From NCBI GenBank assembly GCA_030065635.1, contig JASJDJ010000029.1, forward strand, positions 1 through 57,115: DNA of 57,115 nt. The letters run 5' to 3'. The notes under the pieces were generated by a model. It did not search any database. It was given only the letters and a program-made list of their open reading frames with translations, and was not told where the DNA came from. Below are positions 46,067-55,420 of this stretch, piece by piece (position 1 is the first letter of the stretch; every line of letters begins with the position of its first letter). Source of the DNA: Xenococcaceae cyanobacterium MO_188.B32. GTDB lineage: Bacteria > Cyanobacteriota > Cyanobacteriia > Cyanobacteriales > Xenococcaceae. Both the position numbers and the translations under genes were made by a program.

Positions 46067-48997
46067 TTATTTTGCTTCCATCCAATTTTTTCCTGCATGA
46101 ACATCAACTACTAAAGGAACACTAAGTTGAACGGCATTTTCCATAATTGATTTAATTTGTGGTTGCAATTCTGACCATTCACGATCGGGTATTTCTAAGA
46201 CTAATTCATCGTGAACTTGAAGTAATAATCGAGCTTGATAATTTTGTAAAACTTGATGCAATTCAACCATGGCAATTTTAATAATATCTGCACTAGAACC
46301 TTGAATAGTTGAATTAGCAGCAGCCCTCAATAATTGAGCATCGCCATAACTATAATCAAGCTCATCTAAGTTGATATCTTCGGGACTCGTACCTCTTAAT
46401 TTGCGTAGACTTTCACTCACAAAATTAAAGTAACGTCTTCTACCTAAAATAGTAGTAACAAAACCTTGCGCGATCGCCTCTTTTTTGACTTTTTCTAAAT
46501 AAGCAAATACTAAAGAATATTTCTGGCGATATTTATCAATAAATTGTTTACCTATTTCTGTACTAAAACCAGATTCACGAGAAAATCTTTGCGCTCCCAT
46601 GCCATAAATCACACCAAAATTAATTATCTTGCCTAGTCTTCTTTCTTCTGAAGTTATTTCTTCTTTTTCAAACAATAGTTTAGCTGTGACACTGTGGACA
46701 TCTTGACTATTGCGATAAGCTTCGAGTAACACAGGTTCTTGACTCAAATGAGCTAAAATTCTTAACTCTATTTGAGAATAGTCTGCTGCTACTAATAACC
46801 AATTATCTTTAGTAATAAATGCTTGACGAATTTGACGCGAAAACTCCGTTCTAATCGGAATATTTTGTAAATTAGGATTAGAAGAAGACAGTCTGCCTGT
46901 GGCTGTATTTGCTTGATTAAAGTCTGTGTGTACTCTTTTTGTTGGTTTACGAACTAGGGCAGGGAGAGCATCGACATAGGTAGATTTGAGTTTAGCTAGA
47001 GTCCGATATTCTAAAATTTCATCGATTAGAGGATGATCTCCTTTGAGTTTTTCTAAAACAGCTTGATTAGTAGAGTATCCAGTTTTAGTTTTTCGAGATT
47101 TTTTGCGGTCTAAATTTAATTTTTCAAATAAAACTTCACTTAGTTGTTTGGGGGAATCCAGATTAAACTTTTCTCCTGCATACTTATAGATTTTTTGTTT
47201 AATTTTCTCTAAATCTTTTTCCAATTGTTGCGAAAACTCATGGAGATAATCACTATCTAAAAGAATACCAGTATTTTCCATGTCTGCTAAGACAGGTTCT
47301 AAAGGTTGTTCTATTTCTTTTAGTAAATTATTAATTTGAGGATATCGATCTAGTTCTGCTTGTAATTTAGCTACTAGCTGGTAAGTTACATAAGCATCTA
47401 TTCCGCAGTAGTTAGCTACAGTATAGATATCGAGATCGGCTATACTTTTACCTCTGGGAATATCTAAATCTTTATAGCTTTTAGCAATAATTCCTACAGC
47501 ATATCTTTCAGAAAGATCGGTGAGGTTATGAGTCGTTTCTGGATTGAGAACATAACTAGCTAACATGGTATCAAAAACAACTCCTGTTAGTGTTATCCCT
47601 TGATAATGAAAAACTAAGCGATCGAATTTAGTATTTTGAAAAGCTTTGGGATATTTTTGACTTTCTAAAATAGGGCGTAATGCCTGTAAAACGCTTTCTT
47701 TATCTATGTGTTCGCCTTTTGTATGTCCTGTGGGAATATAGGCTATAGATGTTACTTCATTACCCCAACAGCAGCCAATGCCTACTAGTTCGGCATTATG
47801 AGGTTCTAAAGAAGTTGTTTCTGTATCCCAAGCAACAGGTCGATCGGGATTAGTGTATTTTTTAAGTGTGGTAATTAATTTTTCTAGTTGTTCTTCTGTA
47901 GTTATAATCTGGGGTTTTATGGTTACTTGCGGTTCATTTTGTTGAATAATATCTCGATCGATAGTTAATCCCGATTCATCCGTAGTAAATAAAGATAATT
48001 GTTGCTCTTCTTTTTCAGATATATTATCAATATCTACTGTTTTGTTTGCTTCTAGATTTCTTCCTAAATATTCTTGTAACCTATCTAAGTTATTAATAAT
48101 ATTTTTTAGTTCCAATTTTTTAAGTAAGGGGATAATTTGTTGAGGATCAAAGCCTTTTATCTTACAATCTTCTATAGTTATTTCTATAGGTGCATCTAAA
48201 GCAATCTTCGCTAAAAATCGAGAATGAAAAGCATCTTTTTTGCCCTTTTCTAATTTATTTTTAACTGCACCTTTAATATTATCGATATTTTCGTAAATAG
48301 CTTCTAAGGTTGGATATTCGTTAAGTAGCTTAACTGCTGTTTTATCTCCAATCCCTCTTACCCCAGGAATATTGTCAGACTTGTCACCACATAAAGCTTT
48401 GTAATCTACTACTTGTTCTGGCGTGATTTTCAGTTTTTCTTCTACTGCCTTGGCATCAAATTCTAAATAACCCTTTTTAGCTCCTTTAAATATTTTAGGG
48501 TCTAAATAGAGAACTTGAATATTATTACCATCGTCTATCAATTGAAACAAATCGCGATCGCCACTCAGAATTTTAACTTGATAACCTGCTTGAGAAGCTT
48601 GTCGTGCTAAAGTACCCAAAACGTCGTCTGCTTCATAACCAGGAACAGTCGCGATCGATAAATTGAGTGCAGTAAGTAACTGTTGTAAATTATTGATGTC
48701 GGGAATAAAATCTTCTGGGGTTTCGCTTCTATTTGCTTTATAGTCAGGATCGGCAACTGTACGAAAAGTTGGTTCGGCTAAATCAAAAGCGATAGCTAGG
48801 TATTCTGGCTGTTCGATCGATAGTACTTGCAATAAAGAATTTAAAAACCCAAAACAAATACTAGTAGGAATTCCTGTAGAAGTCCGTAAAGCACCTTGTC
48901 TAGACATAGCAAAGGCGTAATAAGAACGAAAAGCTAAAGAATGACCATCAATAAGAATAAATACAGGCGTGTTTCGATGGGGAATTAAATTAGACAT
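46067..48997 (-). CDS. polA: DNA polymerase I
   Basis: A 976-aa three-domain protein. Residues 1 to about 310 are the 5'-3' exonuclease (LIDGHSLAFRSYYAFAMSRQ, KALCGDKSDNIPGVRGIGDK). About 370-570 is the 3'-5' exonuclease with PVAWDTETTSLEPH, which keeps the metal-binding Asp and Glu, so proofreading is likely active. The polymerase domain has motif A LVAADYSQIELRILAHLS, motif B RRLGKIINFGVIYGMG and motif C LLQVHDELVLEIP. It acts in Okazaki fragment maturation and repair. A TnpB element lies immediately upstream and may hold or displace its promoter. Confidence 0.97.
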   Translation of the reverse strand: MSNLIPHRNTPVFILIDGHSLAFRSYYAFAMSRQGALRTSTGIPTSICFGFLNSLLQVLSIEQPEYLAIAFDLAEPTFRTVADPDYKANRSETPEDFIPDINNLQQLLTALNLSIATVPGYEADDVLGTLARQASQAGYQVKILSGDRDLFQLIDDGNNIQVLYLDPKIFKGAKKGYLEFDAKAVEEKLKITPEQVVDYKALCGDKSDNIPGVRGIGDKTAVKLLNEYPTLEAIYENIDNIKGAVKNKLEKGKKDAFHSRFLAKIALDAPIEITIEDCKIKGFDPQQIIPLLKKLELKNIINNLDRLQEYLGRNLEANKTVDIDNISEKEEQQLSLFTTDESGLTIDRDIIQQNEPQVTIKPQIITTEEQLEKLITTLKKYTNPDRPVAWDTETTSLEPHNAELVGIGCCWGNEVTSIAYIPTGHTKGEHIDKESVLQALRPILESQKYPKAFQNTKFDRLVFHYQGITLTGVVFDTMLASYVLNPETTHNLTDLSERYAVGIIAKSYKDLDIPRGKSIADLDIYTVANYCGIDAYVTYQLVAKLQAELDRYPQINNLLKEIEQPLEPVLADMENTGILLDSDYLHEFSQQLEKDLEKIKQKIYKYAGEKFNLDSPKQLSEVLFEKLNLDRKKSRKTKTGYSTNQAVLEKLKGDHPLIDEILEYRTLAKLKSTYVDALPALVRKPTKRVHTDFNQANTATGRLSSSNPNLQNIPIRTEFSRQIRQAFITKDNWLLVAADYSQIELRILAHLSQEPVLLEAYRNSQDVHSVTAKLLFEKEEITSEERRLGKIINFGVIYGMGAQRFSRESGFSTEIGKQFIDKYRQKYSLVFAYLEKVKKEAIAQGFVTTILGRRRYFNFVSESLRKLRGTSPEDINLDELDYSYGDAQLLRAAANSTIQGSSADIIKIAMVELHQVLQNYQARLLLQVHDELVLEIPDREWSELQPQIKSIMENAVQLSVPLVVDVHAGKNWMEAK

Positions 48998-49065
48998 GAG
49001 AAACTTAGTTTGGTAACTCCGTCAATCTGGTTGTATTTTTGTGCTAATTATGATAGCATAAAAGT

Positions 49066-50283
49066 ATGATAGTCATAGAGTATAAAATCAAAGCAAAGCA
49101 ACATCAACTGAGGTGCATTGACGAAGCAATTCGCACAGGTCAATTTGTCAGAAATAAAGCTCTTAGGTATTGGATGGACAATAAAGGGGTTAACAAGTAT
49201 GACCTAAATAAGTATTGTCGCATCTTAGCCAAGGAGTTTGCTTTTGCCAATAAATTAAACTCTACTGCTAGGCAATCATCTGCCGAACGAGCTTGGTCAA
49301 GTATTGCCAGATTTTTTGATAACTGCAAAAAGAAAGTTAAAGGAAAGAAAGGTTTCCCGAAGTTCAAAAAATATTCTCGTTCGGTTGAATATAAACAGTC
49401 TGGATGGAAATTAGATAAACAAACCAAAAAACATATTATTTTTACCGATAAAAATAATATTGGTAGAGTTAAGTTAATTGGTAGTCGAGACATCTATTTC
49501 TATCAGCCAGAACAAATTAAGCGAGTAAGACTAGTTCGTCGCGCCGATGGCTATTACTGCCAGTTTTGTATATCTATCGAAGTCAAAGAAGATATGCAGC
49601 CTACAGGTAGATCTATCGGGTTAGATATGGGTTTGAAATATTTCTATGCCGACTCATTCGGTCACACAGAAGAAAACCCTAGATTCTATCGTAAGAGCGA
49701 AAAACGACTTAATCGTTTGAACAGAAGAAAGTCAGTCAAGTATCGAAAAGGACAACGACAATCAAGCAATTACCATAAAGCTAGACGGCAATATGCCAAA
49801 CAACATTTAAGAGTAAGTAGGCAACGTAAAGACCATGCCGTGAAGTTGGCAAGGTGCGTATGTACATCTAATGACTGCATCGCCTATGAAGATTTAAATG
49901 TGAGAAATCTAGTGCGTAATCGTAAATTGTCGAAGTCTATATCTGACGCTGCTTGGACACAGTTCCGCAACTGGGTTGAATATTTCGGCTGGAAGTTTGA
50001 CAAGATAACTATTGCTGTTCCCCCACAATATACTTCTCAGGATTGTCCTGTTTGCGGAACAAGAATACGGAAATCTCTATCAACTCGCACGCACGTCTGC
50101 AAATGCGGGTATGTCGAGGATAGAGATATTGCAGCCAGCATCAATATCCTCAAAAAAGGATTGAGTACCTCAGGGCATGAGGGAAGTTACGCTTGGGGAG
50201 AGACTCCCTCTTGGGCGGTTGGAGCAATCCTGTCGTCTAACGGAGACTCGTTGAACCAAGAATCCCTTACGCCTTTAGGCTAA
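49066..50283 (+). CDS. tnpB: RNA-guided endonuclease TnpB
   Basis: A 405-aa protein of normal TnpB length. RuvC-like catalytic residues are present: D187 (SIGLDMGLKYF), E275 (CIAYEDLNVRN) and D354 (EDRDIAASIN). A zinc ribbon has CPVCG and CKCG. The N-terminal helix-turn-helix and wedge parts look intact. TnpB cuts DNA guided by an RNA made from the element's own right end and helps retain the element. The last 35 residues (SYAWGETPSWAVGAILSSNG) overlap the predicted guide-RNA scaffold. It should be active if expressed. Confidence 0.93.
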   Translation: MIVIEYKIKAKQHQLRCIDEAIRTGQFVRNKALRYWMDNKGVNKYDLNKYCRILAKEFAFANKLNSTARQSSAERAWSSIARFFDNCKKKVKGKKGFPKFKKYSRSVEYKQSGWKLDKQTKKHIIFTDKNNIGRVKLIGSRDIYFYQPEQIKRVRLVRRADGYYCQFCISIEVKEDMQPTGRSIGLDMGLKYFYADSFGHTEENPRFYRKSEKRLNRLNRRKSVKYRKGQRQSSNYHKARRQYAKQHLRVSRQRKDHAVKLARCVCTSNDCIAYEDLNVRNLVRNRKLSKSISDAAWTQFRNWVEYFGWKFDKITIAVPPQYTSQDCPVCGTRIRKSLSTRTHVCKCGYVEDRDIAASINILKKGLSTSGHEGSYAWGETPSWAVGAILSSNGDSLNQESLTPLG

Positions 50284-50294
50284 GGGAGTGTCAA
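50150..50294 (+). ncRNA. Predicted omega (right-end) guide RNA scaffold
   Basis: TnpB guide RNAs derive from the 3' end of tnpB and the element's right end, with the guide just outside it. Here the terminal hairpin cccttacgcc/ggctaaggg (50264-50286) and the following gagtgtcaa fit the scaffold end; the guide would begin near 50295 (atccaaaagc). The 5' border is an estimate; no promoter is claimed. Confidence 0.5.
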
Positions 50295-50975
50295 ATCCAA
50301 AAGCTTATAGCTACTCGAGCATTCTGACTTACCCTTTTGTTAAAAAACCATCTAGGTCGCGAGTATAATGTTTCGGTATATCAATAAGTGTAAACACTTG
50401 TTAAAAACCAGATTACATTTTTCTGAACCAATGCTAATTTATATGCAGGTACAAAAGAAGCCCACAAAACTTCTAAAAGGATTTTCAGACTAAAGTATGT
50501 ACCTCCTCCTTTAAGTCTGACCAGTCATTATCGGCAGAAAAAGCAAACAGTTTTGATGGTATCTCATTCAGCAATCTAAAGTCTAAGTGACAAAAGTTTG
50601 TTAGATGCAAGAGCCATAATCTTAACCAGAATTGGTATTTGCCTGACTGTTACAAGATGATAGTTGATTGGATATTTATGTTCACCTAGATGAGAGATTT
50701 GTCTAACTGCTTATTTTTGAATTCAACCCAGAAGACGTTATCAAGATTCTTCAACGTAGCGGACGTAGGAGAGAACAGGTAAGGAAGTCGAAACGAAGAC
50801 TTCCAGCGTACTTAAAACATACTCAACTACCCAGATTACACTATCTGCTTCTCTCCTACGTAATTAATAACTGTAGCGACATATGGCGAATTAAGTCATA
50901 GTCGCATTTGATTTTTTAAGGGACTTCTACAAAAGTTTTAGCTTAGCTTCAATTTTCATAAACATTGTCAGAAGT
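50295..50975. other. Long non-coding region downstream of TnpB
   Basis: About 680 bp without a convincing frame. It contains a hairpin at 50484-50522 (tcagactaaag with ctttaagtctga) and a larger inverted-repeat structure at 50763-50861, listed separately. It is probably the pre-insertion intergenic sequence plus decayed elements. Confidence 0.45.
50763..50861. repeat. Structured inverted repeat (possible MITE or RNA)
   Basis: acgtaggagagaacag (50763-50778) and ctgcttctctcctacgt (50845-50861) pair over 13 perfect bases plus a near-match. Inside, ggaagtc and gacttcc form a second stem with an 8-nt loop. The 99-bp unit has no coding capacity. It may be a small inverted-repeat element or a structured transcript. 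Confidence 0.55.
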
Positions 50976-51443
50976 CTATTCTTGACGATCTCCACAATAA
51001 TTATTAATCACATTACCTAATTTTTCTTCTAGTTGTCCTGCTCTTTCTGCATCTGTATGGGCAATTTGAAGAGCTTTAATGTTTTTATGTTCCCAAGCTC
51101 GAACTGCATCATAAGTTGCTCGAGAATAAATTCGGTAAATTTGGGCTAAATCGGTTTGATATTTAATTAACTTGGGGTCTTGAAGCTCTATATTTTCTAA
51201 TTTTTGGGCAGCTTGAGCGATCGTTCTTGCTGCTTGTAACCAAGTTGTACTCTCAATCTCTTCTGTTGAATTATTAGTATCGATTAGCTTAGTTTTTTCG
51301 TTGACCACATTATTAGCAATTTGGATTATCTGTTCGCATTGAGCATATTTGGTGTCACTACAACTAACTGTAAGTAAACCAATAAAAATACTTAAGCACA
51401 AAATAACCGAATAATTATGGCGATCGCTCGAAATAGATGTCAT
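50976..51443 (-). CDS. Putative lipoprotein of unknown function
   Basis: A 155-aa protein. The signal (YSVILCLSIFIGLLTVSCSD) has a lipobox with Cys at about residue 28, so it is probably membrane-anchored. The mature part is helical and polar (TWLQAARTIAQAAQKLENIE, IYRIYSRATYDAVRAWEHKN) with two further Cys. Similar short helical lipoproteins are common in cyanobacteria; no named domain is recognised. Confidence 0.7.
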   Translation of the reverse strand: MTSISSDRHNYSVILCLSIFIGLLTVSCSDTKYAQCEQIIQIANNVVNEKTKLIDTNNSTEEIESTTWLQAARTIAQAAQKLENIELQDPKLIKYQTDLAQIYRIYSRATYDAVRAWEHKNIKALQIAHTDAERAGQLEEKLGNVINNYCGDRQE

Positions 51444-52078
51444 TATTTTGTTTTAACTAATTTTATTAGAGATTTTAACAATAGACCTGTCTTGAAAGTC
51501 AAAAGTCAAAGGTCAAAAATCAAAAGTTTGACTTTCATCCCTGGGTTGTGAACGCTAGTTCATGGCATCTCTTGCATAAATCAAAAATCTCGGTTGTGTT
51601 AGCTTTTAGCTTCTTACGACAATCGCTCATGGGGGGAACCCCCAAGACCGCGTTGTCGCGCTTTTAGCTCTTAGCTTTTAGTTTTGGTTAATGGAGGTGT
51701 TTTGTTGATTTGTTTCTCTGATAAAAATTTACTTTTGTAAGAGGTCTAAACTCTATTGTAGAATTTTTAAGTACCCGCTATCTTTTCTCTCTGTGATTTA
51801 TTCGCTTAATTCACCTGATTTCATTTATTTATTCAGAAATCTATCGATAGGCAATCGCGTTCGGTAAAATCTTGCCGATTTGGATTGGTCAAATGTATTT
51901 TCAGACACCTCGTTTACCTAACAAAACTGATAATTTAGAAAAAATGAGTTTGAGCCACCAAAACTTAGAGCTTGGTTTGTGCGCTTAAAGTTGTAAATAG
52001 CGAGCTTTAAACAGTTCTCAATCAATAAGTAAAATTAGGCAATAATTCTTTTAAAAGCTGAGTAAGAAAAGTTTTTTC
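51444..52078. other. Non-coding, repeat-bearing region
   Basis: About 635 bp with no supportable gene. A degenerate heptamer-type repeat (aaagtc/aaaagtc words, 51494-51526) is bounded by gaaagtcaaa (51494-51503) and tttgactttc (51527-51536), which can pair. A further palindrome lies at about 51609-51656 (cgacaatcgc.. ggggggaaccccc ..gcgttgtcg). Confidence 0.5.
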
Positions 52079-52209
52079 CTAGAGTGGTAAAATTGACTAG
52101 AGAAGTTGTTTATGTGGGTTGAAAAGGCTTAAACACGTAGATTGAATTTTCTAGCGATAACGGATTTACTAGGTTTAAATGTTCAGTCAAGTTTATTTTG
52201 CCACTCTAG
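52079..52209. repeat. Inverted-repeat element within or beside an ISAs1-like relic
   Basis: ctagagtggtaaaat (52079-52093) and attttgccactctag (52195-52209) are 15-bp inverted repeats with one mismatch, and symmetry continues outward into T and A runs. The right repeat overlaps the readable transposase relic, so it may be a remnant of the IS end or a chance fold in degraded sequence. Confidence 0.5.
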
Positions 52210-52290
52210 AAAAAAACCCTCGCCGCGATCGCCGAATCAGATAATGACTACTTAGTAAAAGTCAAAGCTAATCAGCCAACACTATATCCA
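52195..52290 (+). pseudogene. ISAs1-family transposase fragment
   Basis: The frame reads CHSRKKTLAAIAESDNDYLV and KVKANQPTLYP, the ISAs1 block that normally reads like HCQKKTL..I...GNDYLV.VK.NQP.L. It is cut off exactly at 52291 by the end of an IS5-like element. The rest of the transposase is missing. Confidence 0.7.
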
Positions 52291-52564
52291 ATACTTCTCG
52301 TTTAAGCCCTCTCGGTCTTTAAAAGTAGAGTTGAATATCTTAAAACTTCACAGAGACGGTAAAATCACTCTACTAATACCTACCGTTGTCCAAAATATTT
52401 TGTCTTACGCTAAACTTCAAAGCAAGCCCCGGGTTTTTCGGAGTCTGAGGGGCATAACCTTGTCAGAATTCGAGGAACTGCTGCCCAGCTTTGAGCAGCC
52501 ATGGCAGGATTATATCTATTGCATAATTAGCCAAGCAGACGATCGTGTTGCTATTATGAGATAA
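52291..52564 (+). pseudogene. IS5-like element left end with truncated transposase
   Basis: Terminal sequence atacttctcgtttaag begins at 52291, inside the ISAs1 relic. From about 52331 a 77-aa frame reads ILSYAKLQSKPRVFRSLRGI and TLSEFEELLPSFEQPW, the N-terminal helix-turn-helix region of IS5-group transposases. The DDE catalytic domain and right end are absent; the frame stops at TAA 52562-52564. Its terminus equals that of the MITE at 41345. Confidence 0.7.
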
Positions 52565-52711
52565 AAGTAGGCCCTCGCTTTAGCTAAGATAGAAAAATAC
52601 TTGATTAATCTTAATTACAATTGTTTTAAAGAGAAAATTTTGTTATCTCATCTCCAGCGATCGCTACTATTATGAGATAAAGGTATGCGATCGCTTTTAA
52701 TAGATAGACAT

Positions 52712-53815
52712 TTACAGTCTTTCTTTTAGCAATGTTTTCAATTCATTTTGCTTCTCAAGTGAACCAGCTAGTAAAATACTCAACTTACCTACTAAAATAC
52801 TACCCCAGTTAACTAAAATTACTCCCGTCCCTGTTTCTTTATCGAACTCCAGTCCACTAAGATCGATATCCTCTAAAGAAGTATATTGAGTATCAAAGTT
52901 TTCACTCGCCCAACTAGCTATATTTAGTTTTATAGCAATACCTGTAGGATAGGATGCACCGTTAAAACGGGGATTACATTCGATCGCATAATAGCTTGAA
53001 GTATTATTTTCTTCCACCGCAGCAACATCAAAAGCAAATATTCCTTTCATCCCTTTTTCTGCCATCCACTGCGCCATGGGTTCTAGCATATCCCAAGGTT
53101 GATGGATGGTAGGATAGCGATTACCATTGTGGGCAAAGCCGTCTAGTATTTGTTCGGTAGCAGCTAGAGGTTCTACTTTATCTGCTCTAACCTGATACTG
53201 TAGATTGAGGAATTTATCAGCAATTACTTCTTGTTGTACTTGTAAAGATACATTGTCAGCTATATTTACTAATGCTTCCTTTAACTGCTGTTGGTTTTCA
53301 CAGCGATTAATCCCTGCGCCATCTACAGACACGGCGGGTTTTAAGTAACAAGGGTATGGTAGTTCAGATAATTGTTCTAGTTCGGCTTTATTTTCAGCGC
53401 AAATCGTGGTGGGAATATTTACACTTAAATTTTGTGCCAATCTAATAAAATTGTTTTTAGAGTTAATAAATTCGACTACATCTAGCCAGTCTTGATTTTG
53501 GTTACGAAACCAATCATCATCACTACTACCTTGGTTAATCGCATCGCCAAAAATAAAAACTGATACCTGAGTGTCAGGATATTCTCTTAACTTTTGGAAA
53601 GATACATCCCAAATAGGATTGTGACTATGGCTTAAACCAATACGCTGATAGTGTTCGGTAATTGCCTGCCACTCAGATTGTAGATTTGGATGTAGTTGAA
53701 TATAATCTTGAGGTTCAGTCATTCCCAAGACTCTCCCGGAATAGAGATAGTTACCAACTACAGCATCGTGAGTACAGTGCATAATATCATGATTAAAAAT
53801 TGTTACCTGAGTCAT
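52712..53815 (-). CDS. ATP-grasp domain protein
   Basis: A 367-aa protein. The first 110 residues form a pre-ATP-grasp domain; the ATP-grasp core has SELPYPCYLKPAVSVDGAGI (nucleotide-binding Lys and Gly-rich loop) and YYAIECNPRFNGASYPTGIA (metal-binding Glu, Asn and the following Arg). It probably ligates a carboxylate to an amine or thiol, but the substrate cannot be named. It is preceded upstream by the divergent DUF2256 gene 100 bp away. It does not resemble the mycosporine ligase MysC. Confidence 0.8.
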   Translation of the reverse strand: MTQVTIFNHDIMHCTHDAVVGNYLYSGRVLGMTEPQDYIQLHPNLQSEWQAITEHYQRIGLSHSHNPIWDVSFQKLREYPDTQVSVFIFGDAINQGSSDDDWFRNQNQDWLDVVEFINSKNNFIRLAQNLSVNIPTTICAENKAELEQLSELPYPCYLKPAVSVDGAGINRCENQQQLKEALVNIADNVSLQVQQEVIADKFLNLQYQVRADKVEPLAATEQILDGFAHNGNRYPTIHQPWDMLEPMAQWMAEKGMKGIFAFDVAAVEENNTSSYYAIECNPRFNGASYPTGIAIKLNIASWASENFDTQYTSLEDIDLSGLEFDKETGTGVILVNWGSILVGKLSILLAGSLEKQNELKTLLKERL

Positions 53816-53915
53816 AGGATTATCTCTGGGGGGAATCTTTACTTAGATTGTCTCAAATATTTAGTCTTTGTTTTAGTAATATAGATATCTTTTTTATAGA
53901 TAATTCACAAAATAA

Positions 53916-54080
53916 ATGGCCCGTCAACGTTTAAAATCCGATCTTCCTACTAAAATTTGTCCTGTTTGCGATCGACCTTTTACTTGGCGTAAAAAATGGG
54001 CAAAATGTTGGGATGAGGTGAAATACTGTTCGGATAGATGTCGGAGAAGGCGATCGTCTGTTGATAAAACAGATAAATAG
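53916..54080 (+). CDS. DUF2256 small zinc-ribbon-like protein
   Basis: A 54-aa protein that is easily missed because of its size. It contains [20 protein letters not shown] and YCSDRCRRR, the conserved DUF2256 pattern of CxxC and CxxxC pairs that probably bind zinc. The family is common in bacteria and often lies near cryptochrome/photolyase-type genes, none of which is here. Function unknown. Confidence 0.88.
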   Translation: MARQRLKSDLPTKICPVCDRPFTWRKKWAKCWDEVKYCSDRCRRRRSSVDKTDK

Positions 54081-54153
54081 TGTTTATTTGAGATACAATA
54101 ACCAAATTGTGCCTTGCTTTTGCAAGAAATATTAACTAATTTTACTTTCAGGT

Positions 54154-55113
54154 ATGACAGTCAATCTGGTACAACCCAAACTTATCATTCATGGCGGTGC
54201 AGGTGGTCATCTCCAAAGTGAAGCAGGACTTGAAGCAGTACGTCATGTACTTCATTCTGTAGTTAAGAAAGTTTATACTTTATTACTTAACGGTATAAGT
54301 GCTAAAGATGCCGTAATTGAAGGATGTCAGCTTCTCGAAGACGAACCCCTGTTCAATGCAGGTACTGGTTCTGTATTACAATCTGATGGTCAAATTCGGA
54401 TGAGTGCTTCTTTAATGGATGGTACTTCTCAACGTTTTAGTGGGGTAATTAATATCTCCCGCGTGAAAAATCCCATTCAATTAGCGCAATTTCTGCAAAG
54501 TCAAGAAGATAGAGTTCTATCAGATTACGGTGCTGCCGAACTAATGCGGGAGTTAAGTGTACCAGTTCACGACCCTTTAGTCGATATTCGTCTCAAAGAG
54601 TGGTTTCAGCAAAGAAAAGAACATTTTCAGAAACACATGGCAGGAGTAGTAGCCGAAGAAGAATTGGCTGTTCCTCACGAAGATAGACGAGGAACAATTG
54701 GCGTAGTCGTTTTAGATAGTCAAGGAAGATTGGCAGTAGGAACATCTACAGGAGGAAAAGGACTAGAAAGAATTGGTCGTGTTAGCGATTCAGCTATGCC
54801 TGCTGGTAACTATGCTACTAAGGATGCAGCCGTAAGTTGTACTGGTATTGGGGAAGATATTCTCGATGAATGTCTAGCAGCCAGAATTGTAATTCGAGTT
54901 ACCGATGGTTTATCTCTAAAAGAGGCTATGGATAAGTCCATGAAAGAATGCTGTTTACATCATCGCGATTTAGGCGCGATCGCTCTTGATGCTGATGGTA
55001 ATATTGCTTGGGGTAAAACTAGTGAAGTGTTACTCGCTGCCTATCACACTGGGGAGGAAATTGGCGATACCTTAGAATGGACTGGAGATGAGTTAATCGG
55101 TTATCAATTCTAA
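54154..55113 (+). CDS. iaaA: Isoaspartyl peptidase / plant-type L-asparaginase
   Basis: A 319-aa Ntn-hydrolase. It starts with PKLIIHGGAGGHL, continues with EDEPLFNAGTGSVLQSDGQI, and has RRGTIGVVVLDSQGRLAVGT where the new N-terminal nucleophile is Thr181 after self-cleavage. The substrate loop TSTGGKGLERIGRVSDSAMP and SCTGIGEDILDE follow. It removes beta-aspartyl residues from peptides and hydrolyses asparagine, and may also serve cyanophycin dipeptide (beta-Asp-Arg) breakdown. Confidence 0.95.
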   Translation: MTVNLVQPKLIIHGGAGGHLQSEAGLEAVRHVLHSVVKKVYTLLLNGISAKDAVIEGCQLLEDEPLFNAGTGSVLQSDGQIRMSASLMDGTSQRFSGVINISRVKNPIQLAQFLQSQEDRVLSDYGAAELMRELSVPVHDPLVDIRLKEWFQQRKEHFQKHMAGVVAEEELAVPHEDRRGTIGVVVLDSQGRLAVGTSTGGKGLERIGRVSDSAMPAGNYATKDAAVSCTGIGEDILDECLAARIVIRVTDGLSLKEAMDKSMKECCLHHRDLGAIALDADGNIAWGKTSEVLLAAYHTGEEIGDTLEWTGDELIGYQF

Positions 55114-55420
55114 GCGATCGACATCCTGTTAGTGCGCGATCGTTTATAATCTAATCAAAGTGTTTAAGGGAAAAACTACCTATAATTGGAGAATATTGAA
55201 GGTCAATTCAATAACTATGACTACACCCCACATTCATCAGCAACCTTTATGTAATAAAACAAATTACGCTATTTAAAGGATTTGGCGATCGCCAATTGGC
55301 GGTAATTACGCCAAGCGCGATCGCCAAAATCGCCGATCTAGTAACACTGAAAAACTACATCTGTGGTGCTGCTGGATGTGGGTTACAATTAGTTTCACTA
55401 CCAGAGAATTACTAGCCGAC
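55114..55420. other. Non-coding gap with HIP1-containing palindromes
   Basis: About 300 bp between converging genes. It contains ttggcgatcgccaa (55281-55294), a perfect 14-bp palindrome extending HIP1, then ttggcggtaattacgccaa and gcgatcgcca, so several stems are nested in 50 bp. No gene was seen. It resembles the interior of the MITE at 16113. Confidence 0.5.

Larger units (their letters stand above)
49020..50294 (+). mobile_element. Stand-alone TnpB element (IS200/IS605 group, no tnpA)
   Basis: The right end is marked by a hairpin directly after the tnpB stop (cccttacgcc..ggctaaggg) followed by gagtgtcaa, a typical end for cyanobacterial IS200/IS605 elements; the boundary is set near 50294. 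The left end lies in 48998-49065, where small hairpins (gctaattatgatagc) occur, but the exact border is not determined. No TnpA transposase is present, so mobility would need help in trans. Confidence 0.7.

Noticed and set aside
55201-55276. 19-codon frame starting atgactacacccc
   Set aside because: Too short, no ribosome site and no conserved pattern.
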